Source of the DNA: Chitinophaga nivalis
GTDB lineage: Bacteria > Bacteroidota > Bacteroidia > Chitinophagales > Chitinophagaceae
DNA length: 64,000 nt
Assembly (NCBI RefSeq): GCF_025989125.1
Contig: NZ_JAPDNR010000001.1
Span: 3,578,301 to 3,642,300, forward strand
Direction of reading: 5' to 3'
Shown here: positions 8,181 through 17,319 of the stretch, piece after piece
Layout: the number at the start of each line of letters is the position of its first letter
How positions within the stretch are numbered: position 1 is the stretch's first letter
Made by a program: the position numbers and the translations under genes
The notes under the pieces: generated by a model
What the model saw: only the letters and a program-made list of their open reading frames with translations
What the model was told of the DNA's origin: nothing
The model's database searches: none

Positions 8181-8228
8181 GAACGCATGAGGTATCGGGT
8201 AGCACCGTATCTCATGCGTTCTTTTTTT
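8181..8228 (+). terminator. Intrinsic terminator after the helicase gene
   Basis: An 11-bp perfect stem (8181-8191 with 8211-8221), extended by a few weaker pairs, is followed by ctttttttc. It lies 23 bases after the helicase stop and before the lut operon. Confidence 0.85.
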
Positions 8229-8288
8229 CAGTGAAGAATCATCCAGGAACCGGTAAAAAAGAGGAAGGAATACTGTCGGGCGTGCCGC

Positions 8289-8296
8289 TACCTTTG
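8289..8296 (+). promoter_or_regulatory. Candidate -7 box TACCTTTG for the lutABC operon
   Basis: TACCTTTG is an exact match to TAnnTTTG. It lies 32 bases before the GTG start of lutA and directly after the preceding gene's terminator, so it is well placed to start the operon. Confidence 0.5.
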
Positions 8297-8328
8297 CAGG
8301 TTAGCATCACTGTATAAATACTTAACCC

Positions 8329-9084
8329 GTGAGAGTAGGATTATTTATTCCTTGTTATATTGATCAGTTTTATCCGCAGGTGGGTATTGCCACCCTGGAA
8401 CTGCTGCAGAAGCTGGGCTGCGAGGTCGTGTATCCGCAGGGGCAGACCTGTTGCGGCCAGCCGATGGCCAACTCCGGATATGAACACCTGACACACGATT
8501 GCAACCAGCTGTTTACCAAAAACTTTGCGGACTTTGATTATATCGTAGGGCCATCCGGCAGCTGTGTACTGCATATCCGGGAGCATTTACACGATCCGGC
8601 TGCGGCTACCGCCGCTGCCGGTATACGGTCGCGGATATACGAATTAACGGAGTTCCTGACGGATGTACTGAAAGTAACCTCCCTGCCGGCCCGCTTTCCC
8701 TGTAAGGTAGGGTTGCACCAGAGTTGCCACGGCCAGCGGGGCCTGGGCCTGGCGCAGATGAGTGAGCTGGTGGCGCCGCCGTTTTCCAAGCCGGAACAGC
8801 TGCTGCAAATGGTGGAAGGAGTAGAGCTGGTAGCACTGGACCGGAAAGATGAATGCTGCGGTTTTGGCGGTACTTTCTGTGTGACAGAGGAAGCCGTTTC
8901 CGTGAAGATGGGAAAAGATCGTGTAGCCGATCACGTTAAACACGGTGCTACAGTAATAACCGGTACGGATGTCAGTTGCCTCATGCACCTCGAAGGTATA
9001 CTGCGGCGGCAGCAGCAACCGGTTAAAGTAATGCACATTGCAGAAATCCTCAATCAAAACTTGCATGAACAGGCAAACAGCTGA
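8329..9084 (+). CDS. lutA: Lactate utilization protein A (CCG-domain Fe-S subunit)
   Basis: A 251-residue subunit of the LutABC L-lactate oxidation complex, which converts L-lactate to pyruvate. It contains two cysteine-rich CCG domains, with TCCGQPMANSGY in the first half and ECCGFGGTFCV in the second, predicted to bind an Fe-S cluster or act in heterodisulfide-reductase-like electron transfer. The start is GTG at 8329. It gives MRVGLFIPCYIDQFYPQVG, the conserved family N-terminus, and no ATG fits. lutB begins inside its last codons (9065), so the genes are translationally coupled. Confidence 0.93.
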   Translation: MRVGLFIPCYIDQFYPQVGIATLELLQKLGCEVVYPQGQTCCGQPMANSGYEHLTHDCNQLFTKNFADFDYIVGPSGSCVLHIREHLHDPAAATAAAGIRSRIYELTEFLTDVLKVTSLPARFPCKVGLHQSCHGQRGLGLAQMSELVAPPFSKPEQLLQMVEGVELVALDRKDECCGFGGTFCVTEEAVSVKMGKDRVADHVKHGATVITGTDVSCLMHLEGILRRQQQPVKVMHIAEILNQNLHEQANS

Positions 9085-10444
9085 TCACGCCACCCTGGCG
9101 GAAAAGTTCAATGAAAATGAACCGCGGGTAAACTGGCACGATGAAACGTTATGGTGGGTAAGGGCGAAACGCGACCGCATGGCATGGACCCTGCCGGAGT
9201 GGGAACAGTTGCGTGCAGCCGCTTCGCAGATAAAATTAAATGTACTGGGTAATCTCCACAACTACCTGTTACAATTTGAGGAACAGGCCATACAAAATGG
9301 GGCTATCGTGCACTGGGCGGCCGATGCAGCGGAACATAACCGCATCGTAAATGACATATTACAGCAGCATGGGGTGAAGAAGATCGTGAAGAGTAAATCC
9401 ATGCTTACGGAAGAATGTCACCTGAACCCTTACCTGGAAGCCAATGGTATTGAAGTAATAGATACAGACCTGGGAGAACGTATTGTACAACTGGCCAAAG
9501 AGCCACCCAGTCATATCGTATTGCCTTGTATTCATAAGAAGAAGGAAGAAATCGGAGCATTGTTCCATGAGCACCTGGGCACGCCAGCCGGTAACGCGGA
9601 TCCGCAGTTGCTGACGCATGCCGCACGGCTGCATCTCCGGACGGCCTTCCTGGAATCGAAAGCAGCGATTACGGGGGTGAATTTCGCCGTAGCGGCTACC
9701 GGGGAGATGGTGGTGTGTACCAACGAAGGGAATGCTGATATGGGTGCGCACCTGGCAGATGTACATATTGCCTGTATGGGCATTGAAAAAATAATACCGC
9801 GCCGGGCACACCTGGGGGTGTTCCTGCGACTGCTGGCCAGGAGTGCCACGGGGCAACCGATTACTACTTATTCCAGTCATTTCCGGCAGCCCCGGAAAGG
9901 ACAGGAGCTGCACATTGTAATTGTAGACAATGGCCGTTCGCGGCAGCTGGGGCGGGAAGATTTCCGGCATTCGCTGAAATGCATCCGCTGTGGGGCCTGT
10001 ATGAATACCTGTCCGGTGTATCGTCGCAGCGGAGGGCATAGCTACCACACGGCGGTAGCGGGGCCTATTGGTGCTATTCTGGCGCCTAACCTGGATATGA
10101 AGCAGTATGCAGACCTGCCTTTCGCCTCCACGCTATGCGGGTCCTGTTCCAATGTATGCCCGGTGAAAATTGATATTCACCAGCAGTTATATAAATGGCG
10201 GCAGGTATTGGTGCAGGAAGGACATACTACCACGGCAAAAACAGCAGGTATGCAGGCCATGCGTGCCGTGTTGTCGGGGCCACGTAAATTCCGGGCCGCC
10301 GGTAAAATAGGCCGTTGGGTGATGCGGGCATTTCCGGGTATGGTCAATAACCGGATGAACCCCTGGTATAAGCAGCGGGATATGCCTGCGCCGCCGGCAC
10401 AGTCTTTTTCTGAATGGTATGCAAAAAATAAACAGTCAACATGA
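9065..10444 (+). CDS. lutB: Lactate utilization protein B (ferredoxin-type Fe-S subunit)
   Basis: An iron-sulfur subunit of the LutABC lactate oxidase. The frame opens at 9038, but ATG 9065 gives MNRQTADHATLAEKFN, the usual LutB opening (about 459 residues), and overlaps lutA by 20 bases. It has an N-terminal LUD-type domain and then two 4Fe-4S motifs, CIRCGACMNTCPVY and, about 50 residues on, CGSCSNVCPVKI. A C-terminal tail resembling DUF3390 follows. It passes electrons from lactate oxidation toward the quinone pool, a role known for the Bacillus subtilis homologue. Confidence 0.93.
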   Translation: MNRQTADHATLAEKFNENEPRVNWHDETLWWVRAKRDRMAWTLPEWEQLRAAASQIKLNVLGNLHNYLLQFEEQAIQNGAIVHWAADAAEHNRIVNDILQQHGVKKIVKSKSMLTEECHLNPYLEANGIEVIDTDLGERIVQLAKEPPSHIVLPCIHKKKEEIGALFHEHLGTPAGNADPQLLTHAARLHLRTAFLESKAAITGVNFAVAATGEMVVCTNEGNADMGAHLADVHIACMGIEKIIPRRAHLGVFLRLLARSATGQPITTYSSHFRQPRKGQELHIVIVDNGRSRQLGREDFRHSLKCIRCGACMNTCPVYRRSGGHSYHTAVAGPIGAILAPNLDMKQYADLPFASTLCGSCSNVCPVKIDIHQQLYKWRQVLVQEGHTTTAKTAGMQAMRAVLSGPRKFRAAGKIGRWVMRAFPGMVNNRMNPWYKQRDMPAPPAQSFSEWYAKNKQST

Positions 10445-11019
10445 GCAGCAGGGAAAAAATATTAGCCGCCATTAAAAGTAATCAACCGGAAGCTGCCGCG
10501 TTGCCGGAGCTGACCGGGTTGGCCGGTAATATGCCGGATACATTGGCCGCTTTCGGAAAGGTGTTGGAAAGCCTGGGCGGGCGGCTTTTTGAAATTACGG
10601 ATAGCCGGGAGATACCAGCATTGCTGGCCACGCACTATCCGGCGTTGCAACGTATAGTTACGGCTGCGGAGCCGGATGCCTGGGTAACAGCAGATCCGCA
10701 CGAACTGGAGGATGTAGACATGGCGATTATACCCGGTCAATGGGGGATCGCGGAGAATGGAGCGATATGGGTAACGGAAGCCGATATCCGGGTGCGGGTA
10801 TTACCGTTTATTTGTCAGCACCTGGCAATTGTATTACCGAAGGAACGTATCCTGGCAACGATGCATGATGCCTATGCAAAAATTGGAGGGCCTTCTTCCG
10901 GTTTTGGGGTGTTTATAGCAGGGCCGTCGAAGACTGCAGATATAGAGCAGTCGTTGGTGCTCGGTGCACATGGCGCCAGGAGCCTGGTGGTGTTTGTTAC
11001 GACCGGGGAACAACCGTAA
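10441..11019 (+). CDS. lutC: Lactate utilization protein C (LUD domain)
   Basis: A 192-residue LUD-domain protein, the third subunit of the L-lactate oxidation complex. Its start overlaps the lutB stop by four bases (ATGA), so coupling is certain in principle. GPSKTADIEQSLVLGAHG near the C-terminus is the conserved LutC signature (GPSrTaDIe..lvlGvHGP), and AIIPGQWGIAENGAIWV is the LUD core. No lactate permease (lutP) is adjacent, so lactate uptake must be encoded elsewhere. Confidence 0.92.
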   Translation: MSSREKILAAIKSNQPEAAALPELTGLAGNMPDTLAAFGKVLESLGGRLFEITDSREIPALLATHYPALQRIVTAAEPDAWVTADPHELEDVDMAIIPGQWGIAENGAIWVTEADIRVRVLPFICQHLAIVLPKERILATMHDAYAKIGGPSSGFGVFIAGPSKTADIEQSLVLGAHGARSLVVFVTTGEQP

Positions 11020-11118
11020 TGCGGAGCGGCTGTAATGCAGTGGTGAGGCGATTTAGCAGCACCCTTGGCTGTTAACGTAGATTCGTTGAAGTTAGTCTTC
11101 TTTTTATGACCAGTATTG

Positions 11119-11153
11119 ACCGGTATGGCAGTGATAAAAACTGCGATACCGGT
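11119..11153 (+). terminator. Stem-loop downstream of lutC
   Basis: Arms 11119-11132 and 11140-11153 pair with one mismatch (13 of 14), with a 7-base loop gataaaa. It lies 100 bases past the lutC stop and is followed only by a weak pyrimidine stretch, so it may end or protect the lut mRNA. Confidence 0.45.
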
Positions 11154-11868
11154 ATTTCCTCTCCTCCTTGCTGGTGCTGGATTTCCCTATAGAGATCATA
11201 TACTTATCAGATCTTCTTTTTTGTTATTTTTTAAAAAATCTACTCATTTAATAAATACTTCACTAACTTTACTGCCGTCGACTGATGTTTTAGTGAAACT
11301 TGGTATAGAGTTTGTTCAATATCGACCGTTGAAATATGCGAACGGAGATTTTAACCATTTAGAGAATTTTATTTAGAGAATTTAGTTAACCAGAAAAAGA
11401 TAAATTTGAAGAACCATGTATCATCGTAAGAGTAATTTAAAAATACCTGTCGGTGTAAAAGCCGAAAGGGGAAATGCACTAACGCAGCAGCACCGGAACG
11501 TCAATATCGCAGTGAGATTATCACCTGCATCCTGTTTGAGCAATTGTTGTTGCTGATCCTGTAATTTTTTCGTTTGTCCACAGTAGTTATATAGCTGAGA
11601 TGTCTGGCCAATAGTGATGTATGCTATAAAATGAAAGTGGGGTATCTGATTTTCATAACCGTTTATTAATATACGGTTCGGACATGCTGTGAAGAGATCA
11701 TGCAAAGGTGCAGGTAAGCGTCATAAAATTTTGGAACTGTTTACTTTTTGATAACAGAACTTATTATTTTTAATGTTTACTTTGTATTAACTTTGAAAAC
11801 CGTAAGGAGTGCAAACCAAATTGTTTCCGATCTGATTATATAATAATAGCGAGACTTATGAAAACCAA
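11154..11868. other. Gene-free AT-rich region before the exopolysaccharide locus
   Basis: About 700 bases carry only two short open frames, 11116-11376 (+) and 11421-11705 (-). Their translations look like no known family and show no good start context. The region includes a nearly palindromic attttttaaaaaat (11227-11240). Near its right end is TAACTTTG (11788-11795), a possible -7 box. It probably holds the regulatory region of the polysaccharide operon. Confidence 0.4.
11788..11795 (+). promoter_or_regulatory. Candidate -7 box TAACTTTG for the polysaccharide locus
   Basis: TAACTTTG fits TAnnTTTG. It stands about 140 bases before the ATG (11938) of the first polysaccharide gene, and no other gene lies between. 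A start here would leave a leader long enough for an antitermination or attenuation element. Confidence 0.35.
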
Positions 11869-11937
11869 GTGACAGCGCAATTATTATTGAACGGAAATAG
11901 ACATTATATATTATATCATATCTTATTATTGAAACCT

Positions 11938-13884
11938 ATGGTGCGTAGATCATCATGGATTACCCCGTCATGGCTGATTTTGCTGCTAGACTTAGGGTGC
12001 TCCATTATCGCTATCAATCTGGCCTTTCTGCTTAGGCTGAATTTTGATATAGAGGCCATTACGCCTTACCCGCTGGAAAAAATTGCACTGATCGTGTTGA
12101 CGGTTAACCTGGTGTTGTCCGTATTGCTGCATTCTTACCGCGGAATTGTAAGGTTTACCAGTTTTGCCGACATTGGACGTATAGCCTGCCTCAATATTAT
12201 TGCCAGCGCCCTGCTGCTGTCTATCGGCTATGGCAGTGTATGGGCCCTGAATGCTGAAACCAATCTGTTTCCGCTTTCCATTATCCTCATCAACTTTTTT
12301 ATTGCCTCCTTTTTACTGTTATCCTATCGCCTGGTGGTGAAATGGACTTTCAAGTACTACAACAATTTCCGCGCAGTAAGTAACACCCGCGCCGCCATTT
12401 ATCATACCGGACACTCCAGCCGCATGCTCAGTAAGGCTATCAGCGATGATCCGAAATCTACCATCCGTATAGTAGGTTTCCTGGCCGATACAAAATCCCA
12501 TGCAGGCAAATCTATTGAAGGCCTGCCGGTATATGCCTATCGTAAAGGACAGCTGTATAAAATGGTAAAAGAAGGCCGCATCTCTCTGCTGCTGATACCA
12601 GACGATTATATGGATGCTGCCCATCTCAATGAACTGGTAGAAGAATGTATGGCCTTAAACATCCGGGTACAGAAAATCGTTCCCGTGAATCAATGGACAG
12701 ATGGTACACATAATAAAATGGTTCAGTTGAAAGACATTAATATCGAAGATCTCCTGGAAAGATCTGTTATCGACATCCGCAACCAGCAGCTCATTGAAGA
12801 GATCCGTGGCAAGAGCGTACTGGTGACCGGCGCTGCCGGCTCCATCGGCAGTGAAATTGTACGGCAGCTGGTGAAGTATGAACCTACTGTAATCGTATTG
12901 TGCGACAAGGCAGAATCACCCCTGCATGAACTGGAACTGGAGATCACGGAAAAGTACAGTGGCGTCTCTATCATTCCCTACATCGGTAGCGTATGCGATC
13001 ATGTACGTATGCAACAACTGTTTGAAGTATATGCGCCTGCCATTGTATATCATGCAGCCGCCTACAAACATGTACCGATGATGGAAAAAAATCCTTCCAT
13101 CGCGGTCATGAACAACGTGCAGGGTACCAAAATCATGGCAGAACTTTCGGCCGAATTTGGCGTGGAAAAGTTTGTCATGGTATCTACGGATAAAGCCGTA
13201 AACCCTACCAATGTAATGGGCGCTTCCAAACGCATTGCTGAAATCTTTTCTCAGTCCTATAACGACTACCTCAACGACCAATATAAAAAACTGGGTCCGG
13301 TGTATGGCGCGCCTCCACCGACCCGCTTTATCACCACCCGTTTTGGCAACGTACTCGGTTCCAACGGTTCCGTAATACCCCGCTTTAAACAACAACTGGA
13401 AAAAGGTGGTCCGCTGACGGTTACCCACCCCGAAATTACCCGTTACTTCATGACCATCCCGGAAGCCTGCCAGCTCGTACTGGAAGCCGGCGCGATGGGC
13501 CAGGGCGGGGAAATATTCGTGTTTGATATGGGACAGCCCATGAAGATAGCAGAGCTGGCACGTAAAATGATCCGCATGGTAGGCAAGGAGCCAGGGAAAG
13601 ATATTCATATCGTATACACTGGTTTACGCCCCGGAGAAAAATTATACGAAGAACTGTTGAATAATTCTGAAAACACGCTGCCGACTTACAATGATAAAAT
13701 CATGATCGCTCAGGTACGCAGTTACGACTTTATGGAGGTAAACGACAAAGTAAACCAACTGATAGAGTCTGCCAGAAAACATTATATCACACCAACAGTA
13801 GCCCGGATGAAACAACTGGTGCCTGAATTCATCAGTAAAAATTCGGCTTACGAAGAACTGGATAAGGATAAAATAGCCATGTAG
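11938..13884 (+). CDS. Membrane NDP-sugar 4,6-dehydratase/epimerase (CapD/WbpM/PglF type)
   Basis: Likely converts UDP-GlcNAc to a 4-keto-6-deoxy sugar at the inner membrane. The frame opens at a GTG (11869), but ATG 11938 (MVRRSSWITPSW) is preferred and gives 648 residues. It has four N-terminal transmembrane helices and a CoA-binding-like Rossmann domain. These are followed by the catalytic SDR domain with VTGAAGSIGSEIVRQL, YHAAAYKHVPMMEKNP and VSTDKAVNPTNVMGASKR. This full-length membrane layout is that of WbpM and PglF. Because PglC-, PglD- and PglE-like genes end the same locus, I infer a role in making UDP-diacetamido-trideoxyhexose. It could instead feed a QuiNAc- or FucNAc-type pathway. 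Confidence 0.85.
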   Translation: MVRRSSWITPSWLILLLDLGCSIIAINLAFLLRLNFDIEAITPYPLEKIALIVLTVNLVLSVLLHSYRGIVRFTSFADIGRIACLNIIASALLLSIGYGSVWALNAETNLFPLSIILINFFIASFLLLSYRLVVKWTFKYYNNFRAVSNTRAAIYHTGHSSRMLSKAISDDPKSTIRIVGFLADTKSHAGKSIEGLPVYAYRKGQLYKMVKEGRISLLLIPDDYMDAAHLNELVEECMALNIRVQKIVPVNQWTDGTHNKMVQLKDINIEDLLERSVIDIRNQQLIEEIRGKSVLVTGAAGSIGSEIVRQLVKYEPTVIVLCDKAESPLHELELEITEKYSGVSIIPYIGSVCDHVRMQQLFEVYAPAIVYHAAAYKHVPMMEKNPSIAVMNNVQGTKIMAELSAEFGVEKFVMVSTDKAVNPTNVMGASKRIAEIFSQSYNDYLNDQYKKLGPVYGAPPPTRFITTRFGNVLGSNGSVIPRFKQQLEKGGPLTVTHPEITRYFMTIPEACQLVLEAGAMGQGGEIFVFDMGQPMKIAELARKMIRMVGKEPGKDIHIVYTGLRPGEKLYEELLNNSENTLPTYNDKIMIAQVRSYDFMEVNDKVNQLIESARKHYITPTVARMKQLVPEFISKNSAYEELDKDKIAM

Positions 13885-13908
13885 GCTAATCGCTGCAACA
13901 ACTGGCAA

Positions 13909-13941
13909 CACCGGGCTGAAAGGATTTTCCTTTATCCGGTG
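13909..13941 (+). other. Nested hairpin between the dehydratase and wza-like genes
   Basis: The outer stem caccgg/ccggtg (13909-13914, 13936-13941) encloses aaagga/tccttt around a short loop. There is no T-tract, so it is more likely an mRNA processing or attenuation structure than a terminator. Confidence 0.4.
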
Positions 13942-14003
13942 AACGGGTATCCCATGATTTTATTTCAAACAATCAGCTATAAACTATAATCAAGTCATTA
14001 AAC

Positions 14004-14822
14004 ATGTGTGAGCGATTTATCAGAAATTTTAAACTCTTATTTTTTGTTTGCGGAGCGATCATATGTATCAACATGTCTTCCTGCTCTACTTCTAAAAACA
14101 TCACTTATTTTAAAGACGTACCGGATACCGTTAAATTAAGAGAAATCACACAGGCAGCCTATTATACACCTGTGATTCAGGTAGATGATATCCTGCAGGT
14201 AAATATACAGACACTGGATCCTGCTGCTTCCGCCCTGCTGAATCAGCAAGGTGGCAGCTCCTGGCCCGTAAACGGCAGCGGCCCGGCAACACCGGCCGCC
14301 GCAGGTGTAACGGGGTACCTCGTAGATAAAGATGGGAATGTGGTATTACCCGTTATCGGTAAAATACCCGTGAAAGGAAAAACAACAGATGTGGTGAGAG
14401 ATGAAATAACTGCCAAAGCAGCACAGTACTATAGAGATCCTGTAGTCACTGTGCGGTTCAGCAATTTCAAAATTACCGTATTGGGGGAAGTCGCCAAGCC
14501 TTCCACCTATATCATGCCCAATGAGAAAGTAACCCTGCTGGATGCGATCGGCGTGGCAGGTGACCTGACCATCTACGGCAAACGGGAAAATGTATTACTG
14601 ATCCGGGACAAGGAAGGAAAAAAAGAATTTGTCAGATTTAACCTGAATGAAAGTAACCTGTTTACTTCTCCCTACTTCTACTTACGTCAGGGAGATGTTG
14701 TATATGTGGAACCTGCCAAATCCAAAGTGGCCAACACAGATATGGCACAGGTAAAACGGATTTCAATAATAGCCTCGGCCTTATCGCTTTTGATTGTATT
14801 GGTATCAAGAGTTAATTTTTAA
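14004..14822 (+). CDS. Polysaccharide export lipoprotein (Wza/BexD family)
   Basis: The outer-membrane channel subunit for capsule or exopolysaccharide export. The 272-residue protein begins with a lipoprotein signal peptide: a hydrophobic FFVCGAIICIN core, then MSSC with the lipidated Cys at residue 27. The Poly_export domain follows (VDDILQVNIQTLDPAA, then GYLVDKDGNVVLPVIGKIPVKG). An SLBB domain comes next (ITVLGEVAKPSTYIMPNEKVTLLDAIGVAGD). A hydrophobic C-terminal segment near ASALSLLIVLVSRVNF is typical of Bacteroidota members. It precedes the Wzc-type kinase by 20 bases, the standard export pair. Confidence 0.93.
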   Translation: MCERFIRNFKLLFFVCGAIICINMSSCSTSKNITYFKDVPDTVKLREITQAAYYTPVIQVDDILQVNIQTLDPAASALLNQQGGSSWPVNGSGPATPAAAGVTGYLVDKDGNVVLPVIGKIPVKGKTTDVVRDEITAKAAQYYRDPVVTVRFSNFKITVLGEVAKPSTYIMPNEKVTLLDAIGVAGDLTIYGKRENVLLIRDKEGKKEFVRFNLNESNLFTSPYFYLRQGDVVYVEPAKSKVANTDMAQVKRISIIASALSLLIVLVSRVNF

Positions 14823-14842
14823 AATTTACAATACCAGCGCAT

Positions 14843-17242
14843 ATGCCAGAGTATATTTTTACAAAGAATGCGACTCATCTGAATGGAAACGGAATGCATG
14901 ATCATAAGCCAGAAACGGTTACCGTTGGCGGCACCACCACGCCCAACTATATCCTCGACCGTTTTATCAGTAACTGGTACCTGTTCCTGATCTTCGTAAT
15001 TGCAGGCGTTTTTACGGCATGGTTATATTTAAGATATACCACGCCCGTCTATAAAGTAAACGCCAAGATTCTCGTAAAGGATGATCAGAAAGGGGGCGAT
15101 ATTCCCGGTCAGGAAATACTGCAGCAACTGGAAGTGTTTTCCAATAAGAGCAGTGTAGACAATGAAGTGGAAATACTAAAGTCCCGCACCTTAATGGAAA
15201 AAGTGGTGCGTAACCTGCAACTGTATACCACCATTTTTGTGGAAGGACGCATCAAGGAAACCGAACAATTCGGTAACCTGCCTTTTGCTGTACAATGGAT
15301 CTACCTGAAAGATTCCCTCAACAGGGCAACATATACCTTTGAACCTGCCGGCACGGAACAATTCCGGGTTTCCGGCGCCAAGGTGTCTAAAACCGCTGCC
15401 TGGAATGATACGGTAAGCCTGCCGGAAGGCCTCGTGAAATTTACAAAAACAGGACTGCCTTTCAGCAAACCAGCCTATCTCATCAAAATTGCCGCCGTAG
15501 ATGAAACCGTGGCCAACTACCAGAAACTGGTGGATGTACGCATTCCGAACAAACAGGTAAGTACCATCGATCTCAGCTTGTCGGCCAAAATACCAGAGAA
15601 AGGAGAACAGGTGCTCAACGACCTGCTGGATACCTACCTGCGTGCCAGCGTAGAAGACCGCAACCGTATTGCCGACAGCACCATCGCCTTCATCGATAAC
15701 CGCCTCGTGATCGTTACGCAGGAATTATCCGGCGTGGAAAAAAATATCCAGCAGTTCAAACAACAGAATGAACTGGCTGATCTGGAATCACAGTCTAAAC
15801 TGCTGATTGAAGGTACCGGCGATTCCAAAAAACGACTGATGGAGCAACAGGTACAACTGAATGTGGTACAGTCGCTCGAAGAATATATCCGCGATGCGGA
15901 AAACAGCAAACGGGTAGTGCCTTCCTCGCTGCTGGTGCAAGACCCTACGTTCGTTGGGCTGGTGCAGAAATATAATACCCTGCAACTGGAACGGGAACGC
16001 CTGCTGTTATCCAGCACCCTGAGCAATCCGGTGGTCGTAAACCTGGATCAGCAACTGGCTGGTATCCGCAATGACCTGGTCAGCAACCTGGCTTCTCTCA
16101 AAAGAGGCGTACAGATCGGCATCAGTGAGCTGCAACGTAATGCCAGCTCCCTCAATCAGAAGATCAGGGAAGTACCCGGCAAGGAAAGGGTATTCCTGGA
16201 TATCTCGCGCCAGCAGGCCATCAAACAGGAACTGTACCTGTTTCTGCTGAAAAAGCGGGAAGAATCTGCCATCAGCAAATCGTCCAATCTGGCGATTGCC
16301 CGCATCATTGATGCCGGTAAAAGCGATGCGAAACCCTTTTCTCCGAAACGTTCCCTCATCCTGTTACTGGGCCTGATACTGGGCATTGCTTTCCCGGCTT
16401 CCTGGCTGTACCTGCGGGAACTGCTGAGCAAACGCGTACTGAACAAGTTTGACATCACCAATAATAATCCGGTACCCGTACTGGGAGAAATCGGCCATAG
16501 TGCAGATAACCTCCTCATCACCCAAACGGATGCACGTAATGTAGTAGCGGAACAGTTCCGGGCACTGAGAACCAATTTGCAGTTTGTGCTGTCCGATAGC
16601 GGCAGTAAGGTGATTATCACCACTTCCAGCATGAGTGGGGAAGGAAAGTCTTTCGTAGCTACCAACCTGGCAGCTATCCTGGCGTTGTCCGGCAAAAAGG
16701 TAGTACTGATGGAGCTGGATCTGAGAAAGCCTAAGATCTCTGATAAACTGGGGCTTGCCAACCACGAAGGGTTTAGCACCTACGCCATCGGCAAAACCTC
16801 CATCGACGCACTGATCAAACCTTCCGGCATACACGAAAACTGCTGGCTGATCAGCTCCGGACCTATACCGCCGAATCCGACCGAACTGTTTTTACTCGAA
16901 CGCACAGCCACCCTGTTCCATGAACTGAACAGCCGTTTCGATTATATCATTATTGATACGGCGCCTATCGGACTGGTAACAGATGCCCAGGTGCTGGCCC
17001 GTTTTGCGGATGCAACCCTGTACCTCGTACGTCAGGGCGTTACGTTCAAACAACAGCTGCAGCTGCCGAAAGAACTGTACCTGCAGCGGAAACTGCCTAA
17101 AATGAACATCGTAATCAATGATGTGAATACCAAAGGCGGTTATGGTTACGGCTACGGATATGGCTATGGTTACGGTTATAATGAACCCAAACGCAAAAGT
17201 GTATTACCCGGCCTGAAAAAAAGAGCGCTTACCCGTCAATAA
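14843..17242 (+). CDS. Polysaccharide co-polymerase / BY-kinase (Wzc family)
   Basis: An inner-membrane chain-length regulator and tyrosine autokinase of 799 residues. The Wzz domain has TM1 near residues 43-65, followed by a long periplasmic GNVR-containing coiled region. TM2 lies near residues 507-530, and then comes the cytoplasmic kinase: Walker A MSGEGKS (K602), Walker A' VVLMELDLRKPK and Walker B YIIIDTAPIG. The tail carries seven tyrosines strictly alternating with glycine (Y767-Y779), the presumed autophosphorylation cluster. It acts with the Wza-like lipoprotein upstream. The PHP phosphatase at 36190-36930 is the likely counter-enzyme. Confidence 0.95.
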   Translation: MPEYIFTKNATHLNGNGMHDHKPETVTVGGTTTPNYILDRFISNWYLFLIFVIAGVFTAWLYLRYTTPVYKVNAKILVKDDQKGGDIPGQEILQQLEVFSNKSSVDNEVEILKSRTLMEKVVRNLQLYTTIFVEGRIKETEQFGNLPFAVQWIYLKDSLNRATYTFEPAGTEQFRVSGAKVSKTAAWNDTVSLPEGLVKFTKTGLPFSKPAYLIKIAAVDETVANYQKLVDVRIPNKQVSTIDLSLSAKIPEKGEQVLNDLLDTYLRASVEDRNRIADSTIAFIDNRLVIVTQELSGVEKNIQQFKQQNELADLESQSKLLIEGTGDSKKRLMEQQVQLNVVQSLEEYIRDAENSKRVVPSSLLVQDPTFVGLVQKYNTLQLERERLLLSSTLSNPVVVNLDQQLAGIRNDLVSNLASLKRGVQIGISELQRNASSLNQKIREVPGKERVFLDISRQQAIKQELYLFLLKKREESAISKSSNLAIARIIDAGKSDAKPFSPKRSLILLLGLILGIAFPASWLYLRELLSKRVLNKFDITNNNPVPVLGEIGHSADNLLITQTDARNVVAEQFRALRTNLQFVLSDSGSKVIITTSSMSGEGKSFVATNLAAILALSGKKVVLMELDLRKPKISDKLGLANHEGFSTYAIGKTSIDALIKPSGIHENCWLISSGPIPPNPTELFLLERTATLFHELNSRFDYIIIDTAPIGLVTDAQVLARFADATLYLVRQGVTFKQQLQLPKELYLQRKLPKMNIVINDVNTKGGYGYGYGYGYGYGYNEPKRKSVLPGLKKRALTRQ
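17135..17179 (+). repeat. Gly-Tyr hexanucleotide-period repeat in the Wzc tail
   Basis: Seven Gly-Tyr units are encoded with a 6-base period. Synonymous codons are mixed (tat/tac and ggt/ggc/gga), so the repeat is conserved at protein level rather than as a fresh DNA slippage product. The tyrosines are the likely phosphorylation sites of the kinase. Confidence 0.85.
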
Positions 17243-17319
17243 AACAACTGTCAGATAAGCCAACAACAAACATCTCTGTATTATTAAAAATATCAGTAAA
17301 AAGAAAGATCATTTGATTT

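Noticed and set aside
11116..11705. Two short frames (11116-11376 plus, 11421-11705 minus) in the pre-capsule gap
   Set aside because: No homology recognised, no start signals, biased composition; the first also begins inside a stem-loop.
12916..13608. Minus-strand open frame of 230 codons
   Set aside because: Antisense to the catalytic domain of the dehydratase; composition is unlike a protein, with no motif.
17135..17179. Considered as a CRISPR or intergenic tandem repeat
   Set aside because: The unit is six bases, within a coding frame, with no spacers; it encodes the Gly-Tyr tail.
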